IMG/VR virus record: IMGVR_UViG_3300027898_000343
Location: 1-26,319 of that record
DNA from: a virus
Length of the DNA stretch: 26,319 nt
Reading direction: 5' to 3' (one strand)
The notes under the pieces were generated by a model. It searched no databases. It saw only the letters and a program-made list of their open reading frames with translations, and had not been told where the DNA came from. Made by a program: the position numbers and the translations under genes. This document shows, in pieces, positions 21,093 through 26,319 of the stretch (positions are counted from its first letter, which is position 1; every line of letters starts with the position of its first letter).

Positions 21093-21868
21093 GACGCACC
21101 GCCAATCATCGGGACGCGGATCGGTGAACCAGTGCGCCGGTCGTTGATCAGCACCTGTCCGGCCAGATCAGTCAGCGCGACGGCGCGCGCGCCATTGTCG
21201 GCGCAGCGTTTGCCGATGCGCTCAACCACCGCAATCGCCTCTTTGATTTCCCGGTTGTATCCGCCAGTCACGCGATGGGTAAATTCAACCAGATCGTCGG
21301 CCACCGCGACATCGCAAAGCCCGTCATACAGCGCCCGAACGTCGGCTCTAGTGGCAGGCTCAAACCGGACATATTGCGAAATGCGGCTGGAGACTTGCGG
21401 GAAGGCCGTCAGGTTGTCGCGGATTTTACCCATGCCAACCAGCACAAACACGATGCCCGAATTGTCGGAGAAGTCGCGGATCGTCTCGATGATCCGGCTG
21501 TTGCGGCTCACGTGATCCGCCTCGTCAATCACCACCGCGAAAGGCTTCTTGGCGAAGTCCGCCTGTGTCTGCCGATGCAACAGCGATTCCAGAGCGATGA
21601 AATAATTCTTCTGGAAGCTGTGTTGCGGCGACACACGCAGCTTGGCCAGCAGATCATTGAGGAACCAGTTTGGCGACCACTCTTTGAGCGCCCGCATGAA
21701 CACAACATTGTTCTGGGTGGCCCACCATTCCAAGGCCGTGGTTTTGCCGAGGCCAGGTGCGCCGTCAACCACCATCAGGCTGCATTCAGCAGCACCGCGC
21801 CGCTCAAGGTTCTTGAGCGCAATTTTAAAACGGTTGGTGTTTTCGGTTTCAACAAAATGATTTTTCAT
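21089..21868 (-). CDS. muB: MuB-like transposition ATPase (AAA+)
   Basis: The 259-residue product has a Walker A 'GAPGLGKTT' (36-44), Walker B 'AVVIDEADH' (about 111-119), sensor-1 region 'GIVFVLVGMGKI', and a helical C-terminal part. MuB coats target DNA, delivers targets to the transposase and gives immunity to self-insertion. It is shorter than Mu MuB (312 residues) and starts directly at the ATPase domain, so the N-terminal helix-turn-helix region of Mu MuB seems to be absent. It lies 22 nt after the transposase, with AAGGTAAATATAG upstream of ATG 21868. Confidence 0.92.
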   Translation of the reverse strand: MKNHFVETENTNRFKIALKNLERRGAAECSLMVVDGAPGLGKTTALEWWATQNNVVFMRALKEWSPNWFLNDLLAKLRVSPQHSFQKNYFIALESLLHRQTQADFAKKPFAVVIDEADHVSRNSRIIETIRDFSDNSGIVFVLVGMGKIRDNLTAFPQVSSRISQYVRFEPATRADVRALYDGLCDVAVADDLVEFTHRVTGGYNREIKEAIAVVERIGKRCADNGARAVALTDLAGQVLINDRRTGSPIRVPMIGGAS

Positions 21869-21890
21869 CTATATTTACCTTGTCTATGGG

Positions 21891-24098
21891 TTAGACCGCT
21901 TCGGTGTGCCGGGTTCGCTGTTTCGTGAGCCGGTCGAGGGCCACACAATCCAGTCCGTGCCGCCGAAGCTCATCCACCGTTGTCGGACTCTCCAGCATGT
22001 CGCGTATGGCTTCGCGTTGCATGTCGCTGACCTGTGTTGGATTTGCCAAACACCACGCGGCAAAATCCTCATCGTCAGCAAAAGCTGGCCCCTGTCTGGG
22101 AGGGGCGGTGAAATTGGCCACGTCTGCGCTGTCACGCTGAACAGGGTCTGGCGCAGACGCGGCCTCAAGTCCGCCGCGCCAGGGGGAAGACGGCGCGGCG
22201 GCATCACCCGCCAGGGAGGCAGCGGGTTGATCTGGGAAATAGGGATTGGCAGCAACCGGAACGGGCTGCGCTTCGAACATGATGGACGGCCGCAGTTCGG
22301 CCTCGGCATCGTCCACCTTGCGTTGCAAACGGCGAAGGCGACCTTTGGCTCGCTTTTCACTGGCAATTTGCAGCTCGGACACGGGATAGTAGCGGGTCTT
22401 ATTGCCCTCAAACTGGGCTTCACAAATCAGGCGGCCAGGCTTGCGCTCGCCATTTACCAATTCAACTTCTCGGCACCACACCTTGGAGGCGTCAAATACG
22501 TCGAACAGGACGAAGACATCCTGACCGTGATAGCGGTCGAGGTCGTTGGAAAAATAGCGATTGGTTCCACGCCACACGATGCATCGCCGCGCTGCACGAA
22601 TTTCGGCTGGATAAAACAGGTCAACCAGTTCTGACGGTTCGGCCGGAATGATTTCGCAGCCCGCAGCCACCTTCGAATCCCACAACTGGTTGGGGCTCAT
22701 GTGGCGCTTACGCCCTAGCTCATCGCGCACCCATGGCAGCGAGCGATGTGGCCGGTTGTTATAGTCGTTGATATAAGCCTCAACCGCAGCAACAAATTCT
22801 GGCCATTCCGGCAACAGCTTCGACTGACCAAAAAGCGCGATGTCGCGGCGCGTCCGCTTATGCACGGCTTGCGCGGCTTCTTTGTCCATGCCCGCGCCCA
22901 GATAGGTGGGATAGATTTTGGCCAGAGGAATCCAGTGCTTTTGGAGGCGCTCAACATTGCCCTTCGACCATGAATGATAGGGCAGTGCCGTTTTGGCGGT
23001 GGTGCCCAAACGGGCCAACACGCCGGTCAGGTCATTGCCCAGCCTATCGTTGACATAGCCAGAACCACGGTCCGTATAGAAGATCGCAGGAATCCCTATC
23101 TGGGCCGCCCGACGCAGAGCGTCGGCAACGCCCTGCGCAGTTTCTGACAGGCCAGCGGACCAGCCGACGATGCGCCGCGTGGCCACATCTTCGATGGTTG
23201 TGATTTCTGGCTTGAACGGCTTGCCGTGAATCGGATGCGCCACTTCGGCGTCAAAGGTGGTGCCGTCCGCCACATAGACATCGCAGGGCAAAAGGTCGCT
23301 GGTGTCGCGGGTGACGTAGGCTTGGCTGGCCCGAAGTGCCAACTTACCGAAACGACCTTTGTCGCGCTCAAGATGTTCGAGCTTTTTCACCGCCTTGCGG
23401 ACTTCGGCATACGATGGTGCCGGACCAGGCCCTTGCCACTGCGCTACAAATTGCCGGTGTGCCTCGGCAAGGCCTGGCTTCTGCGGTCGTTGCCAGAACG
23501 GCAAAAAGTTATCAAGCCATGAAGGTCTGATGGGTAGGTGGCCTGAAATTTTTGGCACAAGCGCAGTCGCGGATTCCTGCCGCTTGGATAACCAACGAAA
23601 CAGGGTTGCCCGTGACAGGCCGCGCCCGCGATCATTGGCAATCCTTGCTGCTGCTTTGATCTCGTTAGTCAAAGCACCGCTTGAATAGGATTTAAGAAAC
23701 ATGGCCACAGCCGCCGTGCGGCCACTGCTGTAATAGATAGCGATGCGGTCAATTTCCTGCAGGATGGTCAACCGCGCCGCTGCGACTTCGCGGCTGCGAT
23801 ACGTCAGAACTTCTTTGCGAAAATATTCCTTCTGACGGTGAGCCAGTTCCTTTCCGGATGCTATCAGCGCTTGTTCGTCAGTCGCCTTGCGAGCGCGGCG
23901 CGCCAGTTCGGCGCGGGCAGGTTCCGGTAGAACGCTCGTATCAACTAATTTTAATGGCCGTCCGTTTTTACTTTTGACCAGCCGGATATGTTCTTCGTTC
24001 GCTACCGATATGATTTGTTGAGAAATATGGTTTCGTGATTTTGGCAATTCCGGCAAGTTTGCTTCAGCAAGTTCGCGAGCAGTCAACCACAGCTTCAT
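21891..24098 (-). CDS. muA: MuA-like DDE transposase
   Basis: The 735-residue product is a complete Mu-type transposase. It has an N-terminal DNA-binding module (KLWLTARELAEANLPELPKS), further helix-turn-helix regions ('LSRATLFRWLSKRQ'), and an RNase H-fold catalytic core with D278 in 'VADGTTF', D343 in 'YTDRGSGY' and E383 in 'KGNVERL'. A beta-barrel and a C-terminal tail that in Mu contacts MuB and ClpX follow. It cuts and joins phage ends during lysogeny and replication. It starts at ATG 24098, overlapping the Ner stop as ATGA, with GGAGGT upstream. All three catalytic residues are present. Confidence 0.96.
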   Translation of the reverse strand: MKLWLTARELAEANLPELPKSRNHISQQIISVANEEHIRLVKSKNGRPLKLVDTSVLPEPARAELARRARKATDEQALIASGKELAHRQKEYFRKEVLTYRSREVAAARLTILQEIDRIAIYYSSGRTAAVAMFLKSYSSGALTNEIKAAARIANDRGRGLSRATLFRWLSKRQESATALVPKISGHLPIRPSWLDNFLPFWQRPQKPGLAEAHRQFVAQWQGPGPAPSYAEVRKAVKKLEHLERDKGRFGKLALRASQAYVTRDTSDLLPCDVYVADGTTFDAEVAHPIHGKPFKPEITTIEDVATRRIVGWSAGLSETAQGVADALRRAAQIGIPAIFYTDRGSGYVNDRLGNDLTGVLARLGTTAKTALPYHSWSKGNVERLQKHWIPLAKIYPTYLGAGMDKEAAQAVHKRTRRDIALFGQSKLLPEWPEFVAAVEAYINDYNNRPHRSLPWVRDELGRKRHMSPNQLWDSKVAAGCEIIPAEPSELVDLFYPAEIRAARRCIVWRGTNRYFSNDLDRYHGQDVFVLFDVFDASKVWCREVELVNGERKPGRLICEAQFEGNKTRYYPVSELQIASEKRAKGRLRRLQRKVDDAEAELRPSIMFEAQPVPVAANPYFPDQPAASLAGDAAAPSSPWRGGLEAASAPDPVQRDSADVANFTAPPRQGPAFADDEDFAAWCLANPTQVSDMQREAIRDMLESPTTVDELRRHGLDCVALDRLTKQRTRHTEAV

Positions 24099-24337
24099 TG
24101 GCGCACCTCCGGCTTGTTGGAAGTGCGCTTGCCTGCTTTGTCATACCACTGCGGCCAGATGTCGTGAGGTGTTACTCCAAGAAAATCCGCAATGGCCTGT
24201 TGTGCCTTTGGGTGCGGTTTATATAGCGATGCACAGAGCGTCGTTCGCGCGAAACCAACTTCGACGGACAGTCGCGTGATCGATGATCCGCGCTTGCGAA
24301 TGCCCGCAATGATGTCCTGATGATGCCAGCCTGCCAT
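24095..24337 (-). CDS. ner: Ner-like early regulator (Nlp-type helix-turn-helix)
   Basis: The 80-residue product starts MAGWHHQDIIAGIRKRGSSI and has the Ner/Nlp pattern: 'TRLSVEVGFARTTLCASLYK', 'HPKAQQAIADFLGVTPHDIW' and 'PQWYDKAGKR'. In Mu, Ner turns down the early and repressor promoters at the start of lytic growth. I chose ATG 24337 because the longer frame begins with GTG 24358 in the divergent promoter region. The stop overlaps the transposase ATG. Confidence 0.88.
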   Translation of the reverse strand: MAGWHHQDIIAGIRKRGSSITRLSVEVGFARTTLCASLYKPHPKAQQAIADFLGVTPHDIWPQWYDKAGKRTSNKPEVRQ

Positions 24338-24354
24338 TGTGCTTCTCTTAGATG

Positions 24355-24460
24355 ACACGCCAGACGGGGCGTGTTAACTATATTGGGAGTTCAAACTTGT
24401 TGGATGCTCCCATATTTGGGAGTATTGGTCAAGCCAATAATAGGAAATTTGCCAAAGTGG
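24355..24460. promoter_or_regulatory. Immunity operator/promoter region between ner and repressor
   Basis: The region has an inverted repeat ACACGCC-agacgg-GGCGTGT (24355-24374), a half-site TGGGAG (24384-24389) and a dyad CTCCCATATTTGGGAG (24407-24422). The two TGGGAG units are 33 bp apart, about three helical turns on one face. A further dyad TTGGtcaagCCAA lies at 24425-24437. Minus-strand TTGACC (24432-24427) or TTGGCT may be the -35 of the early promoter. I infer repressor sites at the TGGGAG units and a Ner or leader hairpin at the first repeat. Confidence 0.6.
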
Positions 24461-25152
24461 GGAGTCATAAGGAAAGCGAACCAAACGAAATCGAGCGAGC
24501 TGTAAAAGCTCGCCTTGACGCGCTTGTGCTTAAAGTTGGCGGGCCAACTGAAATGATTAAGAGAACTGGCATTTCCAGTTCAAGTTTCTATAGATATTTG
24601 CAGGGCAATGCTCCACCGCTGCGCATACTGACCATGATCGCAGAAGCATCGGACGTGCCGCTCGAGTGGCTAATATCTGGGGAGAGAGCTATCAATATTG
24701 ATAGCAAAAATCAGGACACTTCCATAGATGATAGTTCGGACGTTGTTATGATTCCCTTGGCGAGTGTGGCAGCCAGCGCTGGTCACGGGTGTTTCGCGAA
24801 CGAATCTTCCAAAGAAAAATTTCCGTTTTTAAAAAGCGGTCTAAGGAAATTTGGTATCAATCCTGCAAACGTCGAATTCGTCAGAATAAAAGGCGACAGC
24901 ATGGAGCCGACCATAAAAGATGGAGCGGTCGTTTTGCTGGATAGGTCAAAGACCGAAATACACGAAGACGCTATTTACATTTTGTCGTTGGGTGAATACG
25001 TGCGAGTGAAGCGTGTTTTGAAAAAAACCGATGGAACTATTTCTTTGATTTCCGATAATAAGAGTTTGTATCCCGAGGAGACAATAGACCGGGCCGAGGC
25101 GGAAAGATTGATTATTCACGGTCGGGTATTTTGGACAGAGAGATCAATATGA
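24457..25152 (+). CDS. LexA/CI-type phage repressor (HTH + S24 peptidase)
   Basis: The 231-residue product has an N-terminal helix-turn-helix ('KVGGPTEMIKRTGISSSSFY', 'LRILTMIAEASDVPLEWLIS') and an S24 self-cleavage domain. The latter shows an Ala-Gly cleavage site in 'ASAGHG', the nucleophile Ser in 'KGDSMEPTI' and Lys in 'YVRVKRV'. It should keep the prophage silent and be inactivated by RecA. The start is uncertain. The frame is open back to ATG 24352 and has a TTG at 24397 with GGGAG, but those start in or before the operators; GTG 24457 gives a normal-length protein. Its AT-richer composition differs from the late genes. Confidence 0.9.
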   Translation: MGSHKESEPNEIERAVKARLDALVLKVGGPTEMIKRTGISSSSFYRYLQGNAPPLRILTMIAEASDVPLEWLISGERAINIDSKNQDTSIDDSSDVVMIPLASVAASAGHGCFANESSKEKFPFLKSGLRKFGINPANVEFVRIKGDSMEPTIKDGAVVLLDRSKTEIHEDAIYILSLGEYVRVKRVLKKTDGTISLISDNKSLYPEETIDRAEAERLIIHGRVFWTERSI

Positions 25153-25529
25153 AGACTTGCTCATTTTTTGTGGCGTCAGTTTTGTATTCGTCGGCTGCAC
25201 TCGCAGGTGCGTTAGTTCCAAAGCCGATAGATATTGTTGACCTTGTCGTTGATGGCAAGAATCTGTCCGGAGAGATGGTGACTGTCGGTAAGTGTCAAAT
25301 TCAGGATGGTGGTAGTTTGTTTATGCGCTGCCGAGTTCCGGGAGCCCAGTTTTTTATTGATGCGCAATCTCTGGAAAAAGACGCCTTGAAGCGATCAATG
25401 CGCCTGTGCCACGCGGGCTTTGTAATCGACGATTTACCAGAATGCACGGCAACCGTTACGGGCATCGTCCAGCAGCATAATAACGCTATCCAACTTCATG
25501 ATGCCACCATTGTTTGGGCAAAACCCTGA
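25149..25529 (+). CDS. Secreted moron protein beside the repressor
   Basis: The 126-residue product starts MKTCSFFVASVLYSSAALAG, a Sec signal peptide with an ALA-G cleavage region. The mature part has strands 'PIDIVDLVVDGKNLSGEMVT', 'CQIQDGGSLFMRCR', 'ECTATVTGIVQQH' and 'AIQLHDATIVWAKP', compatible with a small OB-fold-like barrel, with several Cys that may form disulfides. It overlaps the repressor end by 4 nt and is on the same strand, so it is expressed in the lysogen. It may change the cell surface or block superinfection; there is no proof. Confidence 0.75.
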   Translation: MKTCSFFVASVLYSSAALAGALVPKPIDIVDLVVDGKNLSGEMVTVGKCQIQDGGSLFMRCRVPGAQFFIDAQSLEKDALKRSMRLCHAGFVIDDLPECTATVTGIVQQHNNAIQLHDATIVWAKP

Positions 25530-25618
25530 ACGAATTTGGACAGAACTCTGTACAAAACAATTTCAGGAAGTCGGCAGATTGTTTTTATAGTTCAAGGCGT
25601 TGTTGCTTTTGTCCTCGA

Positions 25619-25630
25619 ATTTGAAGTTTT
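25619..25630 (+). repeat. Candidate transposase-binding site (ATTTGAAGTTTT)
   Basis: The 12-mer ATTTGAAGTTTT occurs here on the plus strand and again, inverted, at 25839-25850. Mu's left end has three transposase sites, two inverted relative to the first; a similar layout is suggested. Confidence 0.45.
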
Positions 25631-25781
25631 GTTGGCAAACTTTGCCGATTGCGCGTCGGGAATATTTTCCCATTCCTCCCTTGCCGCGAAAAACTCAATG
25701 GCGGCAAATGGTTGGCTTTGGCCGCTAGTGGCCGGTGGCGATTCCTTGGCGTCCGGGTTCCGGGTAAAATCGGCCACTTTC

Positions 25782-25790
25782 AGTCTCAAA
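25782..25790 (-). repeat. Candidate transposase-binding site (TTTGAGACT)
   Basis: TTTGAGACTGAAAG on the minus strand matches TTTGAGACTAGAAA at 25885-25872, exactly 95 bp away at the shared 9-mer. The match near the terminus and its partner further in are expected of L1/L2-type sites. Confidence 0.45.
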
Positions 25791-25838
25791 CCGCCACGGC
25801 GATTTTTGCCCGTGCTGCGCCCCATAACTCTTTGAATT

Positions 25839-25850
25839 AAAACTTCAAAT
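25839..25850 (-). repeat. Candidate transposase-binding site (inverted ATTTGAAGTTTT)
   Basis: This is the inverted copy of the 12-mer at 25619-25630. Overlapping it, TTTGAA-ttaaaac-TTCAAA (25831-25849) forms a dyad. It also shares TTTGA with the TTTGAGACT sites. Confidence 0.45.
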
Positions 25851-25874
25851 GCCCTTCGGGCCACCGGCATTTTT
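25847..25874 (+). terminator. Terminator-like hairpin at phage end
   Basis: AAATGCC (25847-25853) pairs with GGCATTT (25866-25872) around a 12-base loop that itself can fold (CTTCGGG). The plus strand continues TTC after an ATTTTT run. It would stop transcripts coming from the repressor and moron genes before they leave the prophage. Confidence 0.55.
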
Positions 25875-25876
25875 CT

Positions 25877-25885
25877 AGTCTCAAA
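25877..25885 (-). repeat. Candidate terminal transposase-binding site (TTTGAGACT)
   Basis: This copy lies 17 bp inside the inferred terminus, the usual place of the end-most transposase site. It is repeated at 25782-25790. Confidence 0.45.
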
Positions 25886-25897
25886 GATATGATCCCC

Positions 25898-26319
25898 CTA
25901 CAAAGTCTCGAATGTCACCACCTCATGGTTCAACACGGACGAGATCGCCAGCGTCACAAAACTCTGCAAAAGCTGCACCTGCGAGATGCGCGCCGTGCCG
26001 CCCATCGCCAGCGCCGCATTCCATGCAAAAAACCCGACATACATGCTCATCACGCCCAGATAGACAAAAGCCCCCCACGAACTTGCCGCCACCAATTCGG
26101 GATGCGCGGGTGCCAAAATCAGCGCGCCGGGCAATGTCACCGGCAGCGCCAGCACCACGCACCAGGAAATCACCTCCCAGCCGGACATTTGCGCGCTCAG
26201 TTGCGCCGAAATCGCATAGCCCAGCGCCGTGCACACAATCGCCGCCAGCAACCACGCATCGCCCGCCTCGAACGTGCCGCCGCCCGCCCGCAAGGCGAAA
26301 GCGACCACCAGCCCCGCAC
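25898..26319 (-). pseudogene. Host EamA/DMT-family transporter, interrupted by the prophage
   Basis: The open frame runs from the window edge to a phage-provided TAG. It contains several membrane helices: 'AWLLAAIVCTALGYAISAQL', 'VISWCVVLALPVTLPGALIL', 'WGAFVYLGVMSMYVGFFAWN' and 'ISQVQLLQSFVTLAISSVLN'. The 'G......QV.LLQ.....' then 'E..T.ETL' pattern is that of the last two helices of EamA transporters. The final helix is lost after ETL, so the protein is probably inactive. The N-terminal half lies outside the window. Its GTG at 26308 is internal, not the start. The gene is the only host DNA visible. Confidence 0.82.
25901..25907 (-). other. Prophage-host junction (attL)
   Basis: On the minus strand the transporter frame reads GAG-ACT-T and the phage then begins TGTAGGGGG, making TTG-TAG, so the stop codon is supplied by the phage. 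Mu-family ends start with TG. The adjacent AAGTC (25903-25907) should be one copy of the 5-bp target duplication; the other copy is outside the window. Confidence 0.7.

Larger units (their letters stand above)
1..25902 (-). mobile_element. Mu-like transposable prophage (partial; left end present)
   Basis: The minus strand carries, in Mu order, a divergent repressor, Ner, transposase A, ATPase B, Gam, a DUF1018 protein, a Mor/C-family activator, lysis genes, terminase, DUF935 portal, MuF protein, gpG-like protein, protease/scaffold, capsid, gp36/gp37-like genes, sheath, tube, chaperone and tape measure. The terminus is inferred at 25902, where a host transporter frame stops abruptly and the minus strand begins with TG, the terminal dinucleotide of Mu-family elements. 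The distal tail genes and the right end lie outside the window. All visible structural genes look intact, so the prophage may be functional, but this cannot be decided without the missing part. Confidence 0.95.
25530..25902. other. Non-coding left end of the prophage
   Basis: No credible gene is seen in these 373 bp. They hold the phage terminus, candidate transposase-binding repeats, a GGGAA-tatt-TTCCC dyad at 25659-25672 and a terminator-like hairpin at 25847-25874. Short open frames here are low in quality and lack ribosome sites. Confidence 0.7.

Noticed and set aside
24352-24456. The N-terminal extension of the repressor frame from ATG 24352
   Set aside because: These 35 codons run through the operator repeats, and the repressor domain is complete without them.
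25751-25770. A CCGGGTTCCGG sequence with TAAAAT near the phage end
   Set aside because: Only one half-site of the late dyad is present and the spacing is wrong, so it was not counted as a third copy.
25592-25870. A 92-codon minus-strand frame in the phage end region
   Set aside because: It overlaps the terminal repeats and hairpin, shows no domain, and has no convincing ribosome site.

Overview
The window is the left and central part of a Mu-like (transposable) prophage, read almost entirely on the minus strand. It is inserted in a chromosomal EamA/DMT-transporter gene whose surviving part lies at the right edge. The host is most likely an alphaproteobacterium: the DNA is GC-rich, and the prophage carries a close homologue of GapR (DUF2312), a family characteristic of that class. 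The phage terminus is placed at about 25902 (5'-TG on the minus strand). The other end lies beyond position 1, so part of the tail genes is missing.

Layout in phage order, right to left. (1) 25530-25902: left phage end with repeated candidate transposase-binding sites and a plus-strand terminator-like hairpin. (2) 24338-25529: an AT-richer immunity module on the plus strand, with a LexA/CI-type repressor and a secreted moron protein, facing a divergent operator region. (3) 24337-16724: early operon with Ner-like regulator, MuA transposase, MuB ATPase, two DNA-binding regulators, Gam, a run of small unknown genes, a gp16-like DUF1018 protein and a ParB-like protein. (4) 16727-15979: two middle regulators, an OmpR-type winged helix without receiver and a Mor/C-family activator. 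(5) 15905-13796: lysis block with RlpA-like lipoprotein, amidase, small membrane proteins and a nested spanin-like pair. (6) 13796-7195: packaging and head-start genes (DUF2730, gp26-like, both terminase subunits, DUF935 portal, a MuF protein fused to a PBECR-type nuclease domain, GapR, gpG-like). (7) 6912-3195: protease/scaffold, decoration protein, major capsid, connector genes. (8) 3198-1: tail genes with a P2-type sheath and tube, a tail chaperone with a strong -1 frameshift signal, and the start of the tape measure.

The gene order is that of phage Mu, but the sheath and tube look like P2 FI/FII, so this is a Mu-type replication and head module joined to a P2-type tail. The most informative non-coding signal is a pair of matching dyads (CCGGAACTGTTCCGG and its near twin). 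They lie upstream of the lysis block and upstream of the protease gene, the positions of Mu's late promoters Plys and PI, and I infer they are the sites of this phage's own late activator. Other points of interest are the frameshift hairpin, the internal scaffold start, the phage GapR, the nuclease domain on the head protein, and a small three-member family of early proteins. No tRNA, rRNA or CRISPR array was seen.
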